Origin: DATLCI01 sp046714215
GTDB lineage: Bacteria; Acidobacteriota; Terriglobia; Terriglobales; Acidobacteriaceae
NCBI GenBank assembly: GCA_046714215.1
Contig: JBKKBM010000173.1
Coordinates: 1-12,843, forward strand
Length of the DNA stretch: 12,843 nucleotides
Direction of reading: 5' to 3'
The position numbers were made by a program, and so were the translations under genes. The notes beneath the pieces are model-generated. The model saw only the letters and a list, made by a program, of their open reading frames with translations, did not search any database and was not told the origin of the DNA. This document shows, piece after piece, positions 1-7,032 of the stretch (position 1 is its first letter; the number at the start of each line of letters is the position of its first letter).

Positions 1-1
1 C

Positions 2-1006
2 ATCAAGATTGAGCGCGTACCCATACCCCGTGTGGGTGACGGGGAAGTCCTCGTCAAAGTGGAAGTCGCCCTTACCGACGGCACCGACCTCAAGGTCTTC
101 CAGCGCGGCTATCATGCCCGCATGATCGTGCCTCCCGCGCTCTTCGGCCATGAGTTGGCCGGAGTCATCGTGGAAGTGGGTGCAGGCGTCAAAAAATTCA
201 AGCGCGGCATGCGCGTGGTCGCTCTCAACTCCGCGCCTTGCAACAAGTGCTTCTACTGCTCCAAGCACCAGGAAAATCTTTGCGAAGACTTGCTCTTCAA
301 TAACGGCGCGTACGCCGAATACATCAAGATCCCCAGCCGCATCGTTGAGACCAACATGCTGGAGATCCCGTCAGACGTCAGCTTTGAAGCCGCCGCCATG
401 ACCGAGCCCCTCGCCTGCGTCCTTCGCGGACTCCATGAGACCGGCGCCGAGGTCGGCGATACCGTGGCCGTTATCGGCGGTGGACCCATCGGTCTTTCAT
501 TCATTCAGGTTGCCCAGTTGAGCGGCTGCAATGTGATCGCCGTGGTTAAGCGCGATGAACAAGTCGCCGCTGCCCGGCGCTTTGGCGCGCATGAGATCGT
601 CCAGATCAGCACCGTGGATGATCCTATCCGCGCGGTGCGTGCGCTCTCGCCGGACTATCGCGGTGCTGACGTCGTCATTGAAGCCGTGGGACGTCCCCAG
701 GGTTGGCAATGGGCTGTCGACATGGTGCGCAAGGGCGGCACCGTCAATTTCTTCGGCGGTTGCGCCACCGGCACCAAGGTGGAACTCGATACCAATCTCC
801 TGCACTACTCGGAGATCACCCTCAAGGCCACCTTCCATCACACGCCGGAAACGGTGCGTAAAGCATTCAAGTTGATCACCGAGAAAAAGATCAAGAGCAC
901 GGACTACATCACCGGTGAGGCGCCACTATCGCGTCTCCAGCAGGTTCTACGCCACATGATGAATCGCAGTGGCGACATCAAGACGGCCATCATCCCCGGC
1001 CACTGA
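2..1006 (+). CDS. Zinc-dependent medium-chain alcohol/polyol dehydrogenase, 5' end outside window
   Basis: The reading frame is open from the first bases, so the true start lies upstream; the GTG at 32 is internal and ten in-frame codons precede it. Visible features of the MDR zinc dehydrogenase family are the FGHELAG motif (catalytic-zinc His and Glu), a four-cysteine structural zinc lobe (CNKCFYC then C after seven residues, about 237-285) and a Rossmann motif GGGPIG near 475-492. The usual catalytic-zinc cysteine of the C-G-T-D motif is replaced by Asp (TDGTD, codon 77-79), a substitution known in haloarchaeal glucose dehydrogenase. At the end of Rossmann strand 2, where NAD-dependent members carry Asp, the sequence reads VVKRDE, which may favour NADP(H). 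The gene lies 18 nt before hpnC on the same strand, so it probably belongs to the hopanoid operon. Family assignment is firm; substrate is unknown, with a polyol or sugar-like hopanoid side chain as a guess. Confidence 0.9.
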   Translation: MKIERVPIPRVGDGEVLVKVEVALTDGTDLKVFQRGYHARMIVPPALFGHELAGVIVEVGAGVKKFKRGMRVVALNSAPCNKCFYCSKHQENLCEDLLFNNGAYAEYIKIPSRIVETNMLEIPSDVSFEAAAMTEPLACVLRGLHETGAEVGDTVAVIGGGPIGLSFIQVAQLSGCNVIAVVKRDEQVAAARRFGAHEIVQISTVDDPIRAVRALSPDYRGADVVIEAVGRPQGWQWAVDMVRKGGTVNFFGGCATGTKVELDTNLLHYSEITLKATFHHTPETVRKAFKLITEKKIKSTDYITGEAPLSRLQQVLRHMMNRSGDIKTAIIPGH

Positions 1007-1024
1007 CCGGGTGCCCACATCACT

Positions 1025-2032
1025 ATGCAGCCTATCTCCTCCATCACTCAGGACCGCCTGGGCAGAAATGACTCCGGCTCCGCCTCTGCATCAGTAAACG
1101 GATGGGCCACTCTGCCGCCCGAATACCGCATCCCCGCGGTCGCGCCGTCGTTGCCCGATGCCCAGGCCTATTGCGCGCGCCTGGCCCGCAGCCACTACGA
1201 GAATTTCTCCGTTGCCACTTGGTTTCTTCCCGCCCACCTGAAGCAACATTTCTACAATGTTTACGTCTACTGCCGCATCTCTGACGACTTGGGCGACGAA
1301 GTCGGCAACGCCCATCAATCACTCGCGCTCCTCGACGAATGGGAAGCCGAACTTAACGCCTGCTATGCGGGCGCGCCGCGCCATCCCGTATTTGTCGCGT
1401 TGGCGCAGACCGTCCGAGAGTTCGATATTCCTCAGCAGACTTTCGCCGATCTGCTCACCGCATTTCGTCAGGACCAGACCATCACCCGCTTCCCGACGTT
1501 CGCTGACCTGCTCGCCTACTGCCGGTACTCCGCCAATCCCGTCGGCCATCTCGTCCTCTACCTCGGCGGATACCGCGACGCCGAGCGCCAACGTCTCTCT
1601 GATTTCACCTGCACCGCGCTCCAGCTCGCCAACTTCTGGCAAGACGTCAATATTGATTGGCAAAAAGGCCGCATCTACATCCCGCTGGAAGATTTGCAAC
1701 GCTTCGGGGTCACGGAAAAAGACCTCGCCGAGCGCCACTTCACCCCGCAGGTCCGCGACCTCATACGCTTTGAAGTCCAACGCGCCCGCGAGTGGTTCAC
1801 CAACGGCCTTCCCCTCATCGGCCAAGTAAGCCCCGATCTCGCCCTCGACCTCGAACTCTTCAGCCGCGGCGGACAGGAAATACTCAACGCCATCGAACAT
1901 CAAGACTTCAACGTGTTGCGGTCCCGCCCGGCAATATCCAAGCCGCGCAAGTTGTGGCTCGTTCTGCGCGCTGCCCTGAAAAAGGCTGGTTTGACAAAGG
2001 AAAGCCTAGGAAGGAGAGCCGGCTATGAATAA
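1025..2032 (+). CDS. hpnC: HpnC, hydroxysqualene synthase (squalene/phytoene synthase family)
   Basis: This is a trans-isoprenyl diphosphate synthase of the squalene/phytoene synthase family. In the HpnCDE route, HpnC converts presqualene diphosphate to hydroxysqualene. The two Asp-rich motifs that bind Mg-diphosphate are present: DDLGDE at residues 87-92 and QDVNIDW at 206-212, the latter in the HpnC-type context NFWQDV followed by GRIYIP. The assignment to HpnC rather than HpnD rests on this NFWQDV context, on gene order and on the paralogue directly downstream. The 335-residue length exceeds the usual size because of a roughly 35-residue Ser/Gly/Ala-rich N-terminal stretch before the conserved core starts at PPEYRIP. 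The ATG at 1025 has no clear Shine-Dalgarno sequence, but no better in-frame start is seen. The gene overlaps hpnD by 8 nt, indicating translational coupling. Confidence 0.93.
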   Translation: MQPISSITQDRLGRNDSGSASASVNGWATLPPEYRIPAVAPSLPDAQAYCARLARSHYENFSVATWFLPAHLKQHFYNVYVYCRISDDLGDEVGNAHQSLALLDEWEAELNACYAGAPRHPVFVALAQTVREFDIPQQTFADLLTAFRQDQTITRFPTFADLLAYCRYSANPVGHLVLYLGGYRDAERQRLSDFTCTALQLANFWQDVNIDWQKGRIYIPLEDLQRFGVTEKDLAERHFTPQVRDLIRFEVQRAREWFTNGLPLIGQVSPDLALDLELFSRGGQEILNAIEHQDFNVLRSRPAISKPRKLWLVLRAALKKAGLTKESLGRRAGYE

Positions 2033-2933
2033 GCAGCTTTCCATCGCCTACACCGTCTGTCGCGGCGTGGCCCGCGCCCAGGCCAAGAATTTTTATTACG
2101 CCTTTCTCGCTTTGCCGCGCGAAAAACGCAATGCCCTGTGCGCTGTATACGCCTTTATGCGTCACGCTGATGATCTCTCTGACGATCCCGGCCTCACGCT
2201 CGAGCAGCGCCGTGTCCAACTCCAGGCTTGGTCAGACGCGCTGCGCCGTGCCGTCGCCGGCGAACGCAGCGACGATCCCGTCATCATGGCCACGGCCGAT
2301 ACCCAGCAGCGCTTCAAAGTCCCACTCGAGCTCTTTGACCAGCTCGTCCAGGGCACGGCCATGGATCTTCAATTCGGCCTCGACCAGGAATTTACCGCCG
2401 AGGCCACCGCCCCCTATCAGACTTTTGATGACCTCTATCGCTATTGCTATTACGTGGCCAGCGTCGTCGGCCTGGTCTGCATCCGCATCTTTGGTTACAA
2501 GGATTCCGCCGCCGAGCCGCTCGCGGTCAAGACCGGCATCGCCTTCCAGCTCACCAACATCATTCGCGACGTCAAGGAAGACGCCATCATGGGGCGCGTT
2601 TATCTTCCCGTCGAAGATCTCGATCGCTTCCAGCATGTGCCCGCGGACTTCAGTGCCGCCCACATGAAGAATGGCGTCGAAGCCGAACGCTACGTCCCGC
2701 TACTCACCTTTGAGGCGCATCGTGCGCGTGAGTTCTACGCCGCCGCCGAGCAACTCATCTCCCTCATCGACGAAGACAGCCGCCCGTGCCTATGGGCGCT
2801 GGTCGAGATCTATCGCCGCCTGCTCGACAAGATCACCGCGCAACAGTTCAACGTCTTTGATAAAAAGATCCGTCTCTCCGTCCCGGAAAAACTCTTTGTC
2901 CTTTCCCGCGGCCTCGCTAAGGTGGTTTTTTAG
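2025..2933 (+). CDS. hpnD: HpnD, presqualene diphosphate synthase
   Basis: This is a squalene/phytoene synthase family protein of 302 residues, a normal length. HpnD condenses two farnesyl diphosphates to presqualene diphosphate, the first committed step to squalene and hopanoids in bacteria that lack a one-enzyme squalene synthase. The first Asp-rich motif is RHADDLSDD (residues 46-54) and the second is NIIRDVKED (178-186), followed by GRVYLP. The ATG at 2025 is preceded by a strong Shine-Dalgarno, aggaaggag at 2008-2016, 8 nt upstream and inside the end of hpnC; the two genes overlap by 8 nt. The stop at 2931-2933 shares one base with the GTG of hpnE. The NIIRDVKED context matches the phytoene-synthase-like HpnD branch. 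A carotenoid CrtB role is the alternative, but the paired hpnC and hpnE make it unlikely. Confidence 0.94.
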   Translation: MNKQLSIAYTVCRGVARAQAKNFYYAFLALPREKRNALCAVYAFMRHADDLSDDPGLTLEQRRVQLQAWSDALRRAVAGERSDDPVIMATADTQQRFKVPLELFDQLVQGTAMDLQFGLDQEFTAEATAPYQTFDDLYRYCYYVASVVGLVCIRIFGYKDSAAEPLAVKTGIAFQLTNIIRDVKEDAIMGRVYLPVEDLDRFQHVPADFSAAHMKNGVEAERYVPLLTFEAHRAREFYAAAEQLISLIDEDSRPCLWALVEIYRRLLDKITAQQFNVFDKKIRLSVPEKLFVLSRGLAKVVF

Positions 2934-4348
2934 TGGCCCAGCCCACCGTAGCGGTCGTCGGTGGGGGTCTCGCCGGCCTGGCCGCCGGTTGCGCCCTGGC
3001 TGACGCCGGCTTCGCGATAACGCTCTTCGAGCGCCGCCCCTACCTCGGCGGCCGCGCCTCCTCTTACGAACACCCAGGCACCGGTGAAGTCGTCGACAAC
3101 TGCCAGCACGTGCTACTGGGCTGTTGCACCAATCTGCTTGACCTCTATCGCCGCTTTGGCGCTGAAGGCCAGATCCGCTGGTTCGACCGCCTCACCTTCA
3201 TCGAGCCCGGTGGACGTCGCTCAGTGATAGGCGGCTCCGGACTGCCCGCCCCGCTCCACGCCGCGCCGTCATTTCTCAGTGCTTCATCGCTTTCATTCGC
3301 TGACAAGCTCGCCATCGGCCGCGCTCTTATGTCCTTCATAGCGGGCATTCCCGCCGACACATCGGAAGACTTTCTCAGTTGGCTGAAGCGCCACGGTCAG
3401 ACCGAACGCGCCATCGAACGCTTCTGGAAGGTCGTGCTCGTAAGCGCGCTGAATGAGGACCTCGACCGCACTTCGGTCCACTACGCCGCGCAGGTCTTTC
3501 GCGAATCGTTTCTGAAGTCAGCCCGTGCGGGTGAGATGGGCGTGCCTACCGTGCCGCTCAGCGACCTCTACCGCATCGGCGGCGAGTACATCAACGCCCG
3601 GGGCGGGGAAGTCCGCCTCCGCGCCTCGGTTGACTCTATGGCCATCACTCCGGAAGGCGTCTCCATCCGTACTGGAGACCAGACGCGTGCGTTCGACTCC
3701 GCCGTCCTCGCCGTGCCGTACACCACCCTCGCCAAACTTCTGCCCGCCGACGCCCCCGCGGCCAAGCTGTCCGCGCAGGCCGCCAAGTTCGAAAGTTCAC
3801 CCATCACCGGCATCCATCTCTGGTTTGATCGGCAAATCACTGACCTCGACCATGCTGTGCTTCTCGACCGCACCATCCAGTGGATGTTCCACAAATCACG
3901 CCTGCTCGCCCGCCATGCCAATAATGGCGCCGCGGCAGGTACCGCTGCCAATTCCAACGCCAGCTACATGGAACTCGTCGTCAGTTCCAGCAAGTCTTTG
4001 GTAGAAATGTCCCGGCAAGACATCATCGACCTCGCGCTCAAAGAGTTGGCGGAATTCTTTCCTCAGGTCCGGGAAGCCACGTTAGTAAAGGCAGCGGTCA
4101 TCAAGGAGATTCACGCCACCTACTCCGCCCAGCCCCTCTCCGACCAATATCGTCCGGGTGCCGTCACCGGCTGGCCCAACGTCTTTCTCTCCGGCGACTG
4201 GACCGCCACCGGCTGGCCCGCCACCATGGAAGGCGCGGTCCGCAGTGGCTACAAAGCCGCGGAAGCTCTCACCCACTCCCTCGGCCGCAACGATGTGTTT
4301 CTTGTTCCCGATCTCAAGGCCGCTGGATTAATGAGATTGTTTGGCTAG
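2933..4348 (+). CDS. hpnE: HpnE, squalene-associated FAD-dependent oxidoreductase (hydroxysqualene reductase)
   Basis: This flavoprotein of the phytoene desaturase/amine oxidase fold reduces hydroxysqualene to squalene as the third step of the HpnCDE pathway. The N-terminal dinucleotide-binding motif VVGGGLAGLAAG lies at residues 8-19, with the ribose-binding Glu in FERR (E33) and LGGRA just after. The HpnE-like DNCQHVLLGC follows at about residues 52-61. The C-terminal FAD-contact segment FLSGDWTATGWPATMEGAV is at about 418-436. The gene starts with GTG at 2933, overlapping the hpnD stop by 1 nt, with a weak Shine-Dalgarno (aaggtgg, 2919-2925). A small Ala/Asn/Gly-rich insert (about residues 327-342) interrupts the substrate domain. 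It is the last gene of the + strand operon and ends 3 nt from a convergent gene. Confidence 0.94.
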   Translation: MAQPTVAVVGGGLAGLAAGCALADAGFAITLFERRPYLGGRASSYEHPGTGEVVDNCQHVLLGCCTNLLDLYRRFGAEGQIRWFDRLTFIEPGGRRSVIGGSGLPAPLHAAPSFLSASSLSFADKLAIGRALMSFIAGIPADTSEDFLSWLKRHGQTERAIERFWKVVLVSALNEDLDRTSVHYAAQVFRESFLKSARAGEMGVPTVPLSDLYRIGGEYINARGGEVRLRASVDSMAITPEGVSIRTGDQTRAFDSAVLAVPYTTLAKLLPADAPAAKLSAQAAKFESSPITGIHLWFDRQITDLDHAVLLDRTIQWMFHKSRLLARHANNGAAAGTAANSNASYMELVVSSSKSLVEMSRQDIIDLALKELAEFFPQVREATLVKAAVIKEIHATYSAQPLSDQYRPGAVTGWPNVFLSGDWTATGWPATMEGAVRSGYKAAEALTHSLGRNDVFLVPDLKAAGLMRLFG

Positions 4349-4351
4349 ACT

Positions 4352-4747
4352 CTACTTCGGCGGGTCCATCCCGATCAGCACGATGCCGATGCACACCATC
4401 GCCGTCGCCAGCCATCGCCGACGGTCCACCTTCTCCCGCAGAAAGACTTTCGCCGCCACCACGTTCACCACAAACGTCAGCGCCGACGAGGCCGGGCCTA
4501 CAAAACTGAGATTGGCCCAGTTCAACGCCGTCAGCAGGCTGAAGAACGATAGCGCCATATTGACGATGGCTATCCAGAACAGCGGCGCTCCCAGCACCAG
4601 GCCCACGCACACCATTACCCCGCGGCGCTTGCGTAGTTCGCCCAGGTCGCCGATGCGCGTCATCGCCTTGGCCAGAAATACGTCACCTGCGGTCGTGAAC
4701 GCGACGAACCCTATCAACAGCAGCCACACTTGCCAGCTTGCCGTCAT
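4352..4747 (-). CDS. Half-size DMT/EamA-like membrane protein, second of a tandem pair
   Basis: This 131-residue protein is almost entirely hydrophobic, with four predicted membrane helices at roughly residues 5-25, 43-60, 60-85 and 95-127. That is the size of one EamA half or of an SMR protein. The segment LNWANLSFVGPASSALTFVV followed by FLREKVDRRRW and IGIVLIG is typical of the DMT superfamily. It resembles the gene immediately upstream: both have a T-x-GD motif in helix 1 and W-A-[DN]-L-S-[FY]-V in helix 3. It starts inside the stop codon of that gene (ATGA overlap) with a good Shine-Dalgarno (AAGGAG, complement of 4755-4760, 7 nt spacing), so the two should be made together and probably form a heterodimer. 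The proton-coupling Glu of EmrE-type SMR pumps is not present in helix 1. A lipid or lipid-linked sugar flippase of ArnE/ArnF type is a better analogy than a drug pump, but the substrate is unproven. Confidence 0.82.
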   Translation of the reverse strand: MTASWQVWLLLIGFVAFTTAGDVFLAKAMTRIGDLGELRKRRGVMVCVGLVLGAPLFWIAIVNMALSFFSLLTALNWANLSFVGPASSALTFVVNVVAAKVFLREKVDRRRWLATAMVCIGIVLIGMDPPK

Positions 4748-5142
4748 CGCTCCACTCCTTCCGGAACGGTGCGCGCCTTGCCTTGCGTCACGTAGCTTAC
4801 CGCTACGCTGATCAGGATCACCCCCGCCCAGCGGTACGCGCTCACATGTTCACCGAGGACAAACGCGGAGAGGATCGTCGTCAGCACGTAGCCCAGCGCC
4901 GTCGATGGCATCACGTAGCTCAGATCGGCCCAGGAGAGGGCGATCGTGAACGCGACAAAGAAGCAGATCAGGATCAGGGTCCCAACGGCTACCCAGGGAT
5001 TGACCAGCGCCCGCACCAGCATCAGCGGATCATGCCGCAGGCTGATATCGCCCACCTGATTCATCCCCACCTTCAGGCAGAAGTCGCCCATCGTGGAGCA
5101 GACCACGATCGCCGCCAGGGTGAGGTATTTGGATAAGGTCAT
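4744..5142 (-). CDS. Half-size DMT/EamA-like (ArnE-like) membrane protein, first of a tandem pair
   Basis: This is a four-helix membrane protein of 132 residues in the DMT superfamily. Helix 1 contains CSTMGDFCLKVGM; at the position of the EmrE membrane glutamate there is Ser, and the local pattern recalls E. coli ArnE (S-x-A-G-Q-L-C-x-K) as I remember it. Helix 3 carries LSWADLSYVMPSTALGYVL, followed by the conserved LGEHVSAYRWAG loop and the last helix. It starts 12 nt after the hpnJ stop and overlaps its paralogue by 4 nt, so it sits in an hpnJ operon. Its partner is most likely the downstream half-size protein. Because HpnJ acts on the sugar-derived head group of hopanoids, a role in flipping or exporting the modified hopanoid or an undecaprenyl-linked precursor is an attractive inference. 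A generic EamA metabolite transporter is the alternative. Confidence 0.83.
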   Translation of the reverse strand: MTLSKYLTLAAIVVCSTMGDFCLKVGMNQVGDISLRHDPLMLVRALVNPWVAVGTLILICFFVAFTIALSWADLSYVMPSTALGYVLTTILSAFVLGEHVSAYRWAGVILISVAVSYVTQGKARTVPEGVER

Positions 5143-5154
5143 GCTGAAGAAGCG

Positions 5155-6633
5155 CTAGTCAGCGCCCGCCGCCGCGGCCTGTTCCTTCGCCGTGTCGGCT
5201 CGCAGTCCCTGGGCCACTTTCTTGCGCTTGGCCCGCAGGTCCATGAACTCGCGCGCCTCTTTGTACAGACGCTTACGGTCGTTGGAGTCATACATCGCCC
5301 GCTTTACGATGCGCCATATCTGCTTCGGACGGAAGTAATATTCGTCATAGAAACGGTGCACCGCATCCAGCGCGTACTCGCGCGGCAAATCGGGATACTC
5401 AATCATCGCCAACTGATGTCCGCCCTCATCCGCCATGCTCTTTTCGTGCAGGATAAAGCCGTTCTGCTTTGCGAAATCGTACAGCTCCGTCCCCGGATAC
5501 GCGTGCGCCAGCGAAACCTGGATGGTCTCGCAGTCCAGATCTTTCGCAAACTGTATGGTCCGCTCGATCGTCTCTTTGGTCTCTCCCGGTAGTCCCAGAA
5601 TGAAGTCGCCGTGGATGATCATGCCCAGCTTATGCGCGTCGCGAGCAAAGTCACGCGCCCGCTCCACCGTGGCGCCCTTCTTGATGTTCTTCAAGATCTG
5701 CGGATCGCCGGATTCAAACCCGACGATCATCAGCCGGCAGCCCGCGTCGCGCATCGCCTTCAGCGTGTCGTAATCCGTGGTCACGCGGGACGTGCAACTC
5801 CAGGTCAGCTTCAGCGGCTTCAGCTTCTCGCACAGCTCAATGGTCCGCGCCTTCTGGATGTTGAAGGTGTCATCGTCAAAGAAGAATTCTTTTACATTCG
5901 GCCACAGCTCTTTGGCTTTTGCCATCTCCCGCGCTACGGCGTCGGTCGAGCGCTTACGCCACGCATGTCCGCTCAAGGTCTGCGGCCACAAGCAGAACGT
6001 GCACAGGGCAGGACATCCGCGTGTGGTGTACAACGCCACATACGGATGCAGCAAAAACGGCACATTATATTTTGTCACATCCAGATCGCGCTTGTAGACA
6101 TCGGTCACATCCGGCAGCGCGTCCAGGTCCTGCACCTGCGGACGGTCCGGCGTATGCACGATCTTCCCGTCTTTGCGATACGAGATACCGAGAATCTCTG
6201 CAAACGGCTTGCCGTTCGCAAACTCCACCGTCGCGTAATCAAACTCACGCCGCACCGTGAAGTCGATGGCCTCGCACTCACTCAGCGCCCGCTCCGGATG
6301 GATCGTCACCGGCGGCCCCACAAAGCAGATCTTCAGCTTCGGATTCGCCGCCTTCATCGCCCGCGCCAGCTTCATATCCACATCGAAGCCGACCGTACTC
6401 GTCGCCAGCACCAGGAATTCGTATCCTTTGCCGATCTCGATGGTCTCTTCCACGGACACATGGTGCGGCGGCGCGTCCAGCAAACGCGACCCCTCCAGCA
6501 TCCCCGCCGGATAGGCCAGCCATACCGGATACCAGTACGACACGATCTCCCGGGTCGCGGGCCAGCGCGAGCTGGCGCCGCCATCAAACTTTTCGAAGGA
6601 AGGGGGCTGCAGGAATAATGTTTTCAATGGCAT
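5155..6633 (-). CDS. hpnJ: HpnJ, hopanoid biosynthesis radical SAM protein
   Basis: This is a 492-residue radical S-adenosylmethionine enzyme with an N-terminal B12-binding-like domain (about residues 1-150) and a radical SAM barrel. The iron-sulfur motif CPALCTFC (C207-x3-C211-x2-C214) is intact and is followed by the family-specific LWPQTLSGHAWRKRS. In Burkholderia, HpnJ is needed to turn bacteriohopanetetrol glucosamine into the cyclitol ether, a ring contraction of the sugar head group. Further barrel landmarks are FFFDDDTFN and GDFILGLPGETKETIERT. The Lys/Arg/Ala-rich tail (about 465-492) makes it slightly longer than usual. The ATG at 6633 lacks a clear Shine-Dalgarno; AT-rich hexamers just upstream leave room for a very short leader. 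The partner genes hpnI and hpnK are not in the window. Two DMT half-transporters follow in the same operon. Confidence 0.93.
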   Translation of the reverse strand: MPLKTLFLQPPSFEKFDGGASSRWPATREIVSYWYPVWLAYPAGMLEGSRLLDAPPHHVSVEETIEIGKGYEFLVLATSTVGFDVDMKLARAMKAANPKLKICFVGPPVTIHPERALSECEAIDFTVRREFDYATVEFANGKPFAEILGISYRKDGKIVHTPDRPQVQDLDALPDVTDVYKRDLDVTKYNVPFLLHPYVALYTTRGCPALCTFCLWPQTLSGHAWRKRSTDAVAREMAKAKELWPNVKEFFFDDDTFNIQKARTIELCEKLKPLKLTWSCTSRVTTDYDTLKAMRDAGCRLMIVGFESGDPQILKNIKKGATVERARDFARDAHKLGMIIHGDFILGLPGETKETIERTIQFAKDLDCETIQVSLAHAYPGTELYDFAKQNGFILHEKSMADEGGHQLAMIEYPDLPREYALDAVHRFYDEYYFRPKQIWRIVKRAMYDSNDRKRLYKEAREFMDLRAKRKKVAQGLRADTAKEQAAAAGAD

Positions 6634-6637
6634 AGGG

Positions 6638-6654
6638 ATTATCTACCGATTCTA
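6638..6654 (-). promoter_or_regulatory. Possible -10 region(s) for the hpnJ operon
   Basis: On the - strand, TAGAAT (6654-6649) and GATAAT (6643-6638) lie just upstream of the hpnJ ATG. Either could be a -10 element, and the nearer one would give an almost leaderless mRNA, in keeping with the missing Shine-Dalgarno. No good -35 hexamer stands at the proper distance, so this is weak. Confidence 0.2.
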
Positions 6655-6698
6655 ACAGAGGTCGCGCCCAGTCCGAAGCCCTTTCCCGGTGCGTTGTG

Positions 6699-6720
6699 GC
6701 ACAGCCGTACCCGGCGGTGC
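6699..6720. repeat. Short palindromic (REP-like) hairpin
   Basis: The arms gcacagccg (6699-6707) and cggcggtgc (6712-6720) are inverted with one mismatch around a 4-nt loop. The core tggcacagccg resembles a palindromic motif that I associate with acidobacterial intergenic regions. Two 9-nt direct repeats, catttgcca at 6724-6732 and 6739-6747, follow directly. Function is unknown. Confidence 0.45.
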
Positions 6721-6834
6721 GGGCATTTGCCATGCAGACATTTGCCAAGCGGGCAGAATGGGATCGTTTCACCCTGTTCGTTTCGGCCTGACAGGAGCGA
6801 GGACAGAGCGGGCTATTTCCGGCCAAACTCTCCA

Positions 6835-6950
6835 CCTTGTCATCCTAAGCGCCGACCGGGGTAAGACCTTCCCACTGATAAAGATCTCGAGTAAGGCCAC
6901 CTAAACACAAGGTCCCTGCCGCCAAAAGTAAGGCGCTCGGGATGACAAGG
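6835..6950. repeat. Palindromic intergenic repeat element with 18-bp terminal arms
   Basis: Arms ccttgtcatcctaagcgc (6835-6852) and gcgctcgggatgacaagg (6933-6950) are inverted repeats with 16 of 18 positions matching. A second, nested pair gacctt (6865-6870) and aaggtc (6909-6914) would form an inner stem. The tgtcatcct..agcgc arm and aaggtccctg core look like the dispersed repeat that, in translation, gives CHPER-type peptides in many acidobacterial genomes; here the minus strand would read CHPERLTFGGRDL. It is best seen as a degenerate MITE or REP-like copy. No transposase or target-site duplication is evident. Confidence 0.6.
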
Positions 6951-7032
6951 AAAGGGAATGGCGCTCCTGTGACGCTTCATTCGATGGGATGTCGCCGCCC
7001 GGCCCCAAAATAAAAAAGTCACCCAAAATCGT

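Noticed and set aside
2025..2933. Carotenoid phytoene synthase (CrtB) as the identity of this gene
   Set aside because: The adjacent hpnC paralogue, hpnE and hpnJ make the hopanoid route far more likely, and no crtI-like desaturase other than hpnE is present.
5611..6618. Open frame of 335 codons on the + strand
   Set aside because: Antisense to hpnJ, Arg/His/Gln-rich, no domain, no ribosome site.
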